From JBECKR01 sp040235415 (GTDB lineage: Bacteria > Acidobacteriota > Polarisedimenticolia > Polarisedimenticolales > Polarisedimenticolaceae): a DNA stretch of 8,712 bases. The position numbers and the translations under genes are program-made. The notes under the pieces are model-generated. The model saw only the letters and a list, made by a program, of their open reading frames with translations, did not search any database and was not told the DNA's origin. Shown in pieces: positions 1 through 4,864 of the stretch. The DNA is taken from contig JBECKR010000029.1 in assembly GCA_040235415.1 (NCBI GenBank), forward strand, positions 1 through 8,712, written 5' to 3'. How positions within the stretch are numbered: the first letter of the stretch is position 1; each line of letters opens with the position of its first letter.

Positions 1-926
1 ACGGCGACTACGACCTGCGCCTCGCGGACTCGGGGCCGATCGACACCGCCGGCACCGGGGCGGGCTTCTCCGCCGAGACGGCGCGCGACCTCGAGAGCCT
101 CGACGTCACGCGCTCCGAAGGTCTGCATCCGGGCCGCTGGTGGCTGCAGGTGCTCCTGGCCGCGACCGAGGACGACGCGTTCGCGCGCGACGACACCGTC
201 CGGATCGGGATCGGCTTCGGCGAGGCGCCGGCCTACGACGTCCCGCTCGCGCTCCCGCCGTTCGCTCCGGTCGAGGGCGTCTCGCCGGCCCTCGCCCGCG
301 CCATCGCGGCGACGGTCGAGATCGACACCGACCTCTCGAGCGGCACCGGCACGGTCGTGAGCCCGGACGGACTGATCCTGACGAACGCCCACGTCCTCGA
401 CGCGACGCCGGACGGGGAGCCGCAGGGCGGCGACATCCTCGTCGCGTTCACCGACCGTCCGGACCGCCCGCCGAGGCAGCTGTACGTCGCGGAGGCGGTC
501 GCGGTCGACGTCGACCTCGACCTCGCGCTCCTGCGGCTCGACCGCACGGTCCACGGCGAGGAGGTCACGACCGAGCCCGGCCTCGTCTTCCTGCCGCTGC
601 GCGACCGCGCCCGGGTCGCGCTGGGCGACCCGATCACGGTGCTGGGCTACCCGTACGTCGGCGGCACGTCCTACCGCGTCAACGTCACCCTGACCCGCGG
701 GGTCGTCTCCGGCCTGATCCGCCAGCGCGGGGAGCGCGCGCTGATCTCGAGCGACGCGACGATCGCGAGCGGGAACTCCGGCGGGGCCGCGTTCGACCGC
801 GACTGGAACCTGATCGCGATCCCGACGTTCGTCGTGCGGGACGACGTCGACGCGCTGGGGTTTTTCCGGCTGGTGGACTCCGTCCCGGAAGACTGGCGCC
901 GCGTCGTGCGGGGGGAGCCGCGCTGA
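1..926 (+). CDS. Secreted trypsin-like serine protease, 5' end outside window
   Basis: The reading frame is open from the left edge to the TGA at 924-926, so the N-terminus is missing and the internal GTG at 150 is not the true start. The first ~75 residues (including DYDLRL, then HPGRWWLQV) look like the end of a beta-sandwich resembling PPC (pre-peptidase C-terminal) domains. A chymotrypsin-fold domain follows. The catalytic His is in TNAHVLD (His codon 390-392), the Asp is probably in DLDLALLRL (519-521), and the nucleophile Ser is in SGNSGGA (777-779). All three triad residues are therefore present, and an active endopeptidase acting outside the cytoplasm is expected. Seen: the motifs and open frame. 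Inferred: secretion, since the signal peptide would lie outside the window, and the PPC-like assignment. No HtrA-type PDZ domain follows; the protein ends about 50 residues after the active Ser. The stop overlaps the next start (TGATG), implying coupled translation. Confidence 0.88.
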   Translation, partial: GDYDLRLADSGPIDTAGTGAGFSAETARDLESLDVTRSEGLHPGRWWLQVLLAATEDDAFARDDTVRIGIGFGEAPAYDVPLALPPFAPVEGVSPALARAIAATVEIDTDLSSGTGTVVSPDGLILTNAHVLDATPDGEPQGGDILVAFTDRPDRPPRQLYVAEAVAVDVDLDLALLRLDRTVHGEEVTTEPGLVFLPLRDRARVALGDPITVLGYPYVGGTSYRVNVTLTRGVVSGLIRQRGERALISSDATIASGNSGGAAFDRDWNLIAIPTFVVRDDVDALGFFRLVDSVPEDWRRVVRGEPR

Positions 927-1504
927 TGCGCTTCGCGGCGATCGATTTCGAGACCGCCGACCACGGACGCGACAGCGCCTGCGCCGTCGGGATCGTGCGG
1001 GTCGAGGAGGGCCGCGTCGTCGAGCGCGCCTACCGCCTGATCCGCCCGCCCCGCGACGAGTTCCTGTTCACCTGGGTGCACGGCATCTCGTGGGAGGACG
1101 TCGAGGGCGAGGCGACGTTCCGCGACGTCTGGCCGGACCTCGAGCGCCTCGTCGACGACGTCGACTTCCTGGCGGCGCACAACGCGGGGTTCGACCGCGG
1201 CGTGCTGAACGCGTGCTGCGAGGCGGCCGGCCTCGCCCCGCCGCCGCCGCCGTTCGAGTGCACCGTGAAGATGGCGCGGAAGGTCTGGAACATCCGCCCG
1301 ACGCGGCTCGACCACGTCTGCCGCGTGCTCTCGATCCCGCTCGAGCACCACCACGCGGCCTCCGACGCCGAGGCCTGCGCCCGGATCGTGATGACCGCGC
1401 TGGCCTGGGCGGGGGAGGAGGCGCTCGCGCTCGCTACACCGCCCGCTCGAGGTGCACGACCTCGAGGATCGGGTCGCCGGCGCCCTTCCGGCGGTGGACC
1501 TTGA
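926..1504 (+). CDS. DEDDh-family 3'-5' exonuclease (DnaQ/epsilon-like)
   Basis: This 192-aa protein should be a two-metal-ion 3'-5' exonuclease acting on DNA or RNA ends. Exo I is AIDFETA (Asp7, Glu9), Exo II is AHNAGFD (Asp90), and Exo III is HHAASDAEA (His142, Asp147), which together give the full DEDDh set. Its length is typical of stand-alone epsilon-like exonucleases that have no polymerase or helicase partner domain. The ATG at 926 shares one base with the protease stop (TGATG) and begins directly with the beta-strand carrying Exo I, so longer starts in this frame are unlikely. The last ~22 residues form a low-complexity Pro/Gly/Arg tail. They lie in the 71-bp region that also encodes the C-terminus of the opposite-strand gene, so the tail may be a run-on addition. 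The role (proofreading, repair or RNA trimming) cannot be told from the sequence. Confidence 0.9.
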   Translation: MRFAAIDFETADHGRDSACAVGIVRVEEGRVVERAYRLIRPPRDEFLFTWVHGISWEDVEGEATFRDVWPDLERLVDDVDFLAAHNAGFDRGVLNACCEAAGLAPPPPPFECTVKMARKVWNIRPTRLDHVCRVLSIPLEHHHAASDAEACARIVMTALAWAGEEALALATPPARGARPRGSGRRRPSGGGP

Positions 1505-2066
1505 CCCGCACCGACTTGGAGTACCGCGCGTCGTCGTCGTCGGTCGAGAGCGCCGCGACGCACTCCTTGCCGAACCGCACGGTCACGGTCCTGTCCTCGC
1601 CGGGCCCGATCGCGAGGCGCTGGCGCGAGCACAGCGCGTCGCGGAACGCCACCAGCATCTCCTGCTTCGTGATGCGGTTGAGGTCGATGACGGTGTTGAT
1701 CCCGGTCGGCGTCGACCCGTAGGCGTCGACCTTGACCTGGGTGCGGTTGCGCCCGACCGGGACCGTGGCGCTGGTCCCGACCGTCCGCCGCGCCATCTTC
1801 TCGACCTTGGCGGTGCGGTACTCGAGGTACTCGTCGCGCGCCTCGCCGCGGTTCCACAGCTTCTTCTGCATCTTGTCCTGGGCGCTCGTTCCCTTCTTCG
1901 ACGGCGACAGCAGGTGCTTCTTCGCGAAGGTGTTGAGCCCGCTCTCGGGACTCCAGCCCGAGAACTGGATCCAGATCCTGGAGCCGTCGACCATCGCGAC
2001 GTCCCACATCTGCTCGAACGCGGCCATGGTGAGGCCGCCCGCCCGCACGTACTCGAACACTCCCAT
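1434..2066 (-). CDS. Hypothetical protein, 210 aa, family not recognised
   Basis: I do not recognise this family. The frame is supported by a GAGGAGG ribosome-binding site 7-8 bases before the ATG at 2066 and by a non-repetitive, globular-looking composition, including an aromatic N-terminal part (FEYVRAGG, IWIQFSGW). A Lys/Arg-rich middle follows, with segments such as KKHLLSPSKKG and YRTAKVEKMARR. The C-terminal half has alternating strand-like runs (TVTVRFG, KSVRVKVHRR). No signal peptide, membrane helix or Cys cluster is visible, so it is probably a soluble basic cytoplasmic protein. A second in-frame ATG 13 codons downstream (MAAFEQMW) is a possible alternative start but lacks as good a Shine-Dalgarno. 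Its 3' end overlaps the exonuclease gene tail to tail by 71 bp. It is divergent from the tRNA gene. Confidence 0.75.
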   Translation of the reverse strand: MGVFEYVRAGGLTMAAFEQMWDVAMVDGSRIWIQFSGWSPESGLNTFAKKHLLSPSKKGTSAQDKMQKKLWNRGEARDEYLEYRTAKVEKMARRTVGTSATVPVGRNRTQVKVDAYGSTPTGINTVIDLNRITKQEMLVAFRDALCSRQRLAIGPGEDRTVTVRFGKECVAALSTDDDDARYSKSVRVKVHRRKGAGDPILEVVHLERAV

Positions 2067-2115
2067 GCCCGGCCCTCCTCGCGCCCCCGTCGACGCACGG
2101 CCGGGATGCTACACC

Positions 2116-2139
2116 GGGAGGGGAGGAGAGGGGGTCGGG
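2116..2139 (+). other. G-run cluster with G-quadruplex pattern
   Basis: Four G runs (2116-2118, 2120-2123, 2130-2134, 2137-2139) are separated by loops of 1, 6 and 2 bases, which satisfies the simple G3+N1-7 quadruplex pattern. It lies in the 134-bp divergent gap between the minus-strand hypothetical gene and the tRNA promoter. In a genome this GC-rich such a pattern can arise by chance, so only potential is claimed. The rest of the gap holds the minus-strand ribosome-binding site and the tRNA promoter. Confidence 0.4.
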
Positions 2140-2154
2140 AAACTCGGTCGAGCC

Positions 2155-2183
2155 TTGCGTCCGCGCCCGCCCCGCGCTAGATT
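2155..2183 (+). promoter_or_regulatory. Sigma70-type promoter of the tRNA-Gly gene
   Basis: A -35-like TTGCGT (2155-2160) and a -10-like TAGATT (2178-2183) are separated by exactly 17 bases. Transcription would begin near 2190, giving a leader of about ten bases before the mature tRNA 5' end at 2201. The spacing and position fit a housekeeping-sigma promoter for a stable RNA gene. Confidence 0.65.
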
Positions 2184-2200
2184 CGGGGCACTCGGCGAGA

Positions 2201-2276
2201 GCGGGAATAGCTCAGTTGGTAGAGCATCAGCTTCCCAAGCTGAGGGTCGCGGGTTCGAACCCCGTTTCCCGCTCCA
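2201..2276 (+). tRNA. tRNA-Gly, anticodon CCC
   Basis: This is a complete 76-nt cloverleaf. The acceptor arm GCGGGAA pairs with TTCCCGC, the D arm is GCTC/GAGC, and the anticodon stem TCAGC/GCTGA closes the loop TTCCCAA with anticodon CCC at 2234-2236. The T arm has the TTCGAAC loop. The discriminator base is T, as is usual for bacterial tRNA-Gly, and CCA is encoded in the DNA. It reads GGG codons, which are frequent in this GC-rich window. The closest familiar relative is the E. coli tRNA-Gly(GCC) body, differing in the anticodon arm. No terminator hairpin with a T tract separates it from the VOC gene 31 bases downstream, so some read-through is plausible. Confidence 0.97.
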
Positions 2277-2295
2277 ACACGACGGCACCCGGCGA

Positions 2296-2307
2296 GGAGC
2301 GCGCTCC
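2296..2307 (+). promoter_or_regulatory. Perfect 12-bp palindrome overlapping the VOC-gene Shine-Dalgarno
   Basis: GGAGCGCGCTCC is a perfect inverted repeat that includes most of the GAGGAG ribosome-binding site (2294-2299) and ends immediately before the ATG at 2308. In RNA it could form a short GGAG/CUCC hairpin that masks the Shine-Dalgarno. Whether it does so in the cell is inference. Confidence 0.4.
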
Positions 2308-2817
2308 ATGATCACCGGCGCCCACATCGTCTTGTACAGCACCGATGCCGGCGCGGATCGCGCGTTCCTGCGCGACGTCCTGGGTCTCGAGCACGTCGAC
2401 GCGGGCGAGGGTTGGCTGATCTTCCGTCTCCCGCCCTCCGAGGTCGCGGTGCATCCCGCGCACGAGCACGGCGCCGCGGAGCTCTACCTTACCTGCGCCG
2501 ACGTCGAGGCGTTCGTCGCGGACATGGCGCGCCGCGAGGTCGCCTGCACCCCGATCCGCGACCGCGGCTGGGGCCGCCTCACCGAGCTCGCGCTCCCGGG
2601 CGGCGGGACGCTCGGGGTGTACGAGCCGCGGCATCCGCGGCCGGGAGACGTCGCGGAGCCGCGGGTGCTCGCCCCCGAGGAGGCGCCCGCCGGCAAGCTC
2701 CACATCGGCCGCGGCCCGAACCACGCGGTTTGCCTCCTCGATTCCGAGCAGGTGCCGTTCGAGACCCCGCCGGGGATCACGAACTGTCCGCGGTGCGGGC
2801 GCATGATCACGTCGTGA
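2308..2817 (+). CDS. VOC (glyoxalase/bleomycin-resistance fold) protein with C-terminal CxxC extension
   Basis: This is a 169-aa protein. Residues 1 to about 110 look like a single vicinal-oxygen-chelate unit: MITGAHIVLYSTDAGADRAF at the start, then an acidic/His-containing strand (EVAVHPAHEHG), AELYLTCADVEAFVADM, and a late strand GTLGVYEPRHP. VOC proteins are metal-dependent lyases, isomerases or dioxygenases, or metabolite binders; the substrate here is unknown. An extension of about 60 residues follows, with a KLHIGRGPNHAVCL segment and a CPRC knuckle near the end. The extension could bind a metal, but only one clear CxxC pair is present. The ATG at 2308 has GAGGAG eight bases upstream and starts at the first beta-strand. 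The tRNA-Gly ends 31 bases upstream. The stop overlaps a GTG start (GTGA) of a decayed NTF2-like gene. The VOC call is by pattern, with no search. Confidence 0.8.
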   Translation: MITGAHIVLYSTDAGADRAFLRDVLGLEHVDAGEGWLIFRLPPSEVAVHPAHEHGAAELYLTCADVEAFVADMARREVACTPIRDRGWGRLTELALPGGGTLGVYEPRHPRPGDVAEPRVLAPEEAPAGKLHIGRGPNHAVCLLDSEQVPFETPPGITNCPRCGRMITS

Positions 2818-2945
2818 GCGGCTCGACCGACCCCATCCGTGATCTCTCGCAACGCTGGCTCGACGCGCTCGCGGCGAGCGACGCCGAAGCGGTGCGGGGG
2901 CTCATGCCCGAGGACGTCGTGGTGGTGCACGGCACGGCGCGTCCT
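2814..2945 (+). pseudogene. Truncated NTF2/SnoaL-like gene fragment
   Basis: A GTG at 2814, overlapping the VOC stop (GTGA), opens a frame whose first ~43 residues (including QRWLDALAASDAEAVRGL and then PEDVVVVHG) resemble the N-terminal helix and first strand of NTF2-like/SnoaL-like (DUF4440, ketosteroid-isomerase fold) proteins. Such domains normally need about 110-130 residues. Here the frame collapses after VVVVHGTA into Arg/Pro-rich translation with no protein-like character, and the promoter of the next gene begins within 50 bases. A shift of one base near 2930 would give a frame ending at a TGA at 2967-2969. The most likely reading is a deletion remnant once co-translated with the VOC protein. 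A sequencing error alone would not supply the missing two-thirds. The end coordinate is approximate. Confidence 0.5.
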
Positions 2946-2986
2946 CGGCGTCGTCGAGCGGCCGGCCTGAGCCTCCCCCTTCGGCG

Positions 2987-2992
2987 TATACT
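2987..2992 (+). promoter_or_regulatory. Probable -10 box (TATACT) of the 109-aa membrane protein gene
   Basis: TATACT lies 27 bases before the ATG at 3020. Initiation near 2999 would give a leader of about 20 bases carrying the GGGGAGA ribosome-binding site (3007-3013). No convincing -35 hexamer is seen at the usual distance. It belongs to the TANACT series seen at 3368, 4632, 5850 and 7441. Confidence 0.5.
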
Positions 2993-3019
2993 CCCGCGTA
3001 GCCCGCGGGGAGATCTCCG

Positions 3020-3349
3020 ATGCTGCCGAAGGAAGCGATGCTGCCGCGGGAGGCGGTGTGGACGCGGGAGCGCGTGGCCGCGGTCGCCATCGCCGCGGTG
3101 TGGGTCGCCGCGTCGCTGCGGTTCGACGGCCCCGAGGGCGCGTTCGAGACCGCGCTGTACTGCCTCGTGCCGCTGCTGTGCGTGTGGTTTCCCGAAATAT
3201 TGGCCAACCGCACCGGCTTCGGGATGCTGTGGGACGGCGGGATCCCGATGACGCGGACGACGCCGTCGGGGATCGTGCGGCTCGTCGGCTGGGGGCTGCT
3301 GCTGCTGCCGGTCGTGCTGGTGCTCGTCGTCGCGTGGGGGGCGCGATGA
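3020..3349 (+). CDS. Small membrane protein, 109 aa, function unknown
   Basis: I do not recognise this family. The N-terminal ~18 residues are charged and contain a short repeat (LPKEAM/LPREAV). A first hydrophobic segment follows (about 19-34, VAAVAIAAVWVAASL), then a second (about 42-58, ALYCLVPLLCVWFPEIL). A soluble loop holds a Gly/Thr-rich stretch (NRTGFGMLWDGG, then MTRTTPSG), and a final strong helix (about 88-106) is followed by a short cytoplasmic Arg end. It is likely an inner-membrane protein with two or three helices. The ATG at 3020 is preceded by GGGGAGA at a good distance and by a TATACT -10 box. It is separate from the next gene, which has its own -10 box 18 bases after this stop. 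Its role cannot be given. Confidence 0.75.
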   Translation: MLPKEAMLPREAVWTRERVAAVAIAAVWVAASLRFDGPEGAFETALYCLVPLLCVWFPEILANRTGFGMLWDGGIPMTRTTPSGIVRLVGWGLLLLPVVLVLVVAWGAR

Positions 3350-3367
3350 GCCGCGTCGTCCCGGTGC

Positions 3368-3373
3368 TAGACT
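3368..3373 (+). promoter_or_regulatory. -10 box (TAGACT) directly before a GTG start, leaderless promoter
   Basis: TAGACT ends six bases before the GTG at 3380, so the expected transcription start coincides with the start codon. No Shine-Dalgarno is present between them. The 12-base string GCTAGACTCGCG (3366-3377) recurs exactly at 4630-4641. No TTG-type -35 is seen. Confidence 0.55.
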
Positions 3374-3379
3374 CGCGCC

Positions 3380-3775
3380 GTGGTCCTCCGCGCCGCGATC
3401 GTCTGGCTCGTGCTGCTGATCGTCGCGATCGGGCTCGGGGCGTTGCGCCAGACCGTGATCGCGCCGAGGATCGGGGAGCAGGCCGGTCACGTCGTCGGGA
3501 CGCTGATCGTGATCGCGGCGTTCGTCGCGATCATCTTCGGGAGCGTGCGGTTCCTCGACCCGAAGCTCCGGCCGGGGCCGCTCCTGCGGATCGGGATCGG
3601 GTGGTGCGCCGCGACGGTCGCGTTCGAGCTCCTGTTCGGGCGGTACGTCGCCGGGCACCCGTGGTCGCGGCTGCTGCACGACTACGACCTCGCCGCCGGG
3701 CGGCTGTGGGTGCTCGTGCTGGCGACGCTGCTGGGGACCCCGTGGGCCGCGGGGCTGCTGCTGCGGGGGAGGTGA
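3380..3775 (+). CDS. Four-helix integral membrane protein, 131 aa
   Basis: The family is not recognised. The protein is almost entirely hydrophobic, with four predicted transmembrane helices at roughly residues 3-22 (AAIVWLVLLIVAIGLGAL), 38-56 (VVGTLIVIAAFVAIIFGSV), 68-87 (LLRIGIGWCAATVAFELLFG) and 108-128. The loops carry scattered charges (RQTVIAPRIGEQ, RFLDPKLRPG). No catalytic motif is evident. Translation probably starts at the GTG at 3380: it lies six bases after a TAGACT -10 box, has no ribosome-binding site, and the first helix begins at once, all consistent with a leaderless message. The stop at 3773-3775 sits inside the long purine Shine-Dalgarno (3765-3777) of the beta-lactamase gene seven bases away, so the two are very likely co-transcribed and translationally coupled. 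Confidence 0.8.
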   Translation: MVLRAAIVWLVLLIVAIGLGALRQTVIAPRIGEQAGHVVGTLIVIAAFVAIIFGSVRFLDPKLRPGPLLRIGIGWCAATVAFELLFGRYVAGHPWSRLLHDYDLAAGRLWVLVLATLLGTPWAAGLLLRGR

Positions 3776-3782
3776 GGGCGCC

Positions 3783-4634
3783 ATGAGACGCAGCCTCGTC
3801 GCGGTCGCCGCCGTCCTCCTCGCCGCCGTGTGCGCCGCGCCGCGCGAGACGATCGAGACCGTCGACCTGTCGCGGTTCTTCACGGGCATGGACGGGACGT
3901 TCGTGGTGTGGGACTCCGCGACGCGAACGACCCGGATCCACGATCCCGACCGCGCCGCGACGCGGTTCCTGCCGGCGTCGACGTTCAAGATCCCGAACTC
4001 GCTCATCGCGCTCGAGACCGGGGTCGTGGACGGTCCCGAGTTCGCGTTGACGCGGGATCCCGGGAAGGCTCCGGAGCAGCCGTGGTGGCCGGCGTCGTGG
4101 CGCGGCGATCACACGCTGCGGTCGGCGATCCGGAACTCGGTGGTGTGGTACTACCAGGAGGTGGCGCGCCGCATCGGACCGGAGCGGATGCAGGCGTGGC
4201 TGCGCCGGCTGCGGTACGGGAACGAGGACCTCTCGGGCGGCATCGACCGTTTCTGGCTCGACGGCGCGCTCCGGATCTCGGCGCTCGAGCAGGTCGACTT
4301 CCTCAACCGGCTGCTCGACGGGCGGCTCCCCGTGTCGGCGCGCTCACGCGGGATCGTGCGGGACATCCTGCTGCTCGAGGAGGCGCCCGACTACCGCCTG
4401 TACGGCAAGACCGGGACGGCGAGCGTCTCCGCGACGCGGGAGCTCGGCTGGCTCGTCGGCTGGGTCGAGCGCGGGGAGCGGCGCGACGTGTTCGCGCTGA
4501 ACGTCGAGGGCGAGACGGTGTGGGAGGACTGGCCGCCGCACCGCCGCGCCGACCTCGTGCGCGCCATCCTGCGGGGGCTCGACGTCATCCCGGGGGAGGC
4601 CGTCGAGGAGTCCTCCGGCGCGGTTTCGCGCTAG
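3783..4634 (+). CDS. bla: Class D (OXA-type) beta-lactamase
   Basis: This 283-aa protein should hydrolyse beta-lactam rings through an acyl-serine intermediate in the periplasm. All class D landmarks are visible: nucleophile Ser66 and (normally carboxylated) Lys69 in PASTFKIPNSLIALETG; SVV at 119-121; YGN at 145-147; Trp159 in GGIDRFWLDG, equivalent to the OXA-10 Trp that contacts the carboxylated lysine; and KTG at 209-211, followed by GWLVGWVERG. The length is close to the usual 260-285. Residues 1-19 form a Sec signal peptide (RR, hydrophobic core, AAVCAAP). Cys17 has an imperfect lipobox, with Val at -1, so type I cleavage is more likely than lipidation. The ATG follows a strong GGAGG-containing site that overlaps the end of the upstream membrane gene. 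The TAG stop is also part of the -10 box of the next gene. Spectrum cannot be read from sequence. Base composition matches its neighbours, so recent transfer is not indicated. Confidence 0.95.
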   Translation: MRRSLVAVAAVLLAAVCAAPRETIETVDLSRFFTGMDGTFVVWDSATRTTRIHDPDRAATRFLPASTFKIPNSLIALETGVVDGPEFALTRDPGKAPEQPWWPASWRGDHTLRSAIRNSVVWYYQEVARRIGPERMQAWLRRLRYGNEDLSGGIDRFWLDGALRISALEQVDFLNRLLDGRLPVSARSRGIVRDILLLEEAPDYRLYGKTGTASVSATRELGWLVGWVERGERRDVFALNVEGETVWEDWPPHRRADLVRAILRGLDVIPGEAVEESSGAVSR

Positions 4635-4637
4635 ACT
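4632..4637 (+). promoter_or_regulatory. -10 box (TAGACT) overlapping the beta-lactamase stop codon
   Basis: TAGACT begins with the TAG stop of the beta-lactamase gene. Initiation near 4644 would give a ~15-base leader carrying GAGGAGG (4647-4653), five bases before the ATG at 4659. The surrounding 12-mer GCTAGACTCGCG is identical to that at 3366-3377. No clear -35 is seen. Confidence 0.45.
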
Positions 4638-4658
4638 CGCGGCGTCGAGGAGGACGCC

Positions 4659-4856
4659 ATGACCGCGACGCATCCGACGACTTGCGTGATGTGCGGCCGG
4701 GGTTCCGACGCCGTGCCGCTGCTGCGGCTCGAGTACCGCGGCGGCACGTTCCGGATCTGCCCGCAGCACCTCCCGGTGCTGATCCACGATCCCGGGCAGC
4801 TCGCCGGCCGGCTCGAGGGCGCGGAGACGATGACGCCCTCCGACGTCCACGACTGA
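4659..4856 (+). CDS. Small CxxC/CxxH probable zinc-binding protein, 65 aa
   Basis: The family is not recognised. The short protein has CVMC (Cys9, Cys12) and, after about 20 residues of strand-like sequence (VPLLRLEYRGGTFRI), CPQH (Cys34, His37). This is four potential zinc ligands in a treble-clef or zinc-ribbon spacing. The remainder is a mostly acidic tail. A strong GAGGAGG ribosome-binding site stands five bases before the ATG, which supports real translation despite the small size. It sits 24 bases after the beta-lactamase stop and 8 bases before the next GTG start, so it can belong to the same transcript, although a -10-like box also precedes it. Zinc binding is inferred from ligand spacing only. 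The partner is unknown. Confidence 0.75.
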   Translation: MTATHPTTCVMCGRGSDAVPLLRLEYRGGTFRICPQHLPVLIHDPGQLAGRLEGAETMTPSDVHD

Positions 4857-4864
4857 GGCCGGGG

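Noticed and set aside
2106..2111. TAGCAT on the minus strand as a -10 box for the 210-aa protein
   Set aside because: Only four of six consensus matches and no -35 at a suitable distance.
3346..3378. ATGA-coupled start after the 109-aa membrane protein (ATG at 3346)
   Set aside because: The product in that frame is Arg/Ala-rich shadow sequence. The GTG at 3380 gives a clear membrane protein and follows a -10 box.
2807..4006. Long minus-strand open frame of ~400 codons opposite several plus-strand genes
   Set aside because: Translation is Arg/Pro/Gln/His-rich and low complexity, typical of the antisense of GC-rich genes. It crosses multiple well-supported genes and a promoter.
3830..4864. 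In-frame extension upstream of the 323-aa protein
   Set aside because: It runs through the beta-lactamase gene in a shifted frame with Arg-rich nonsense. The GTG at 4865 with its ribosome-binding site is the better start.
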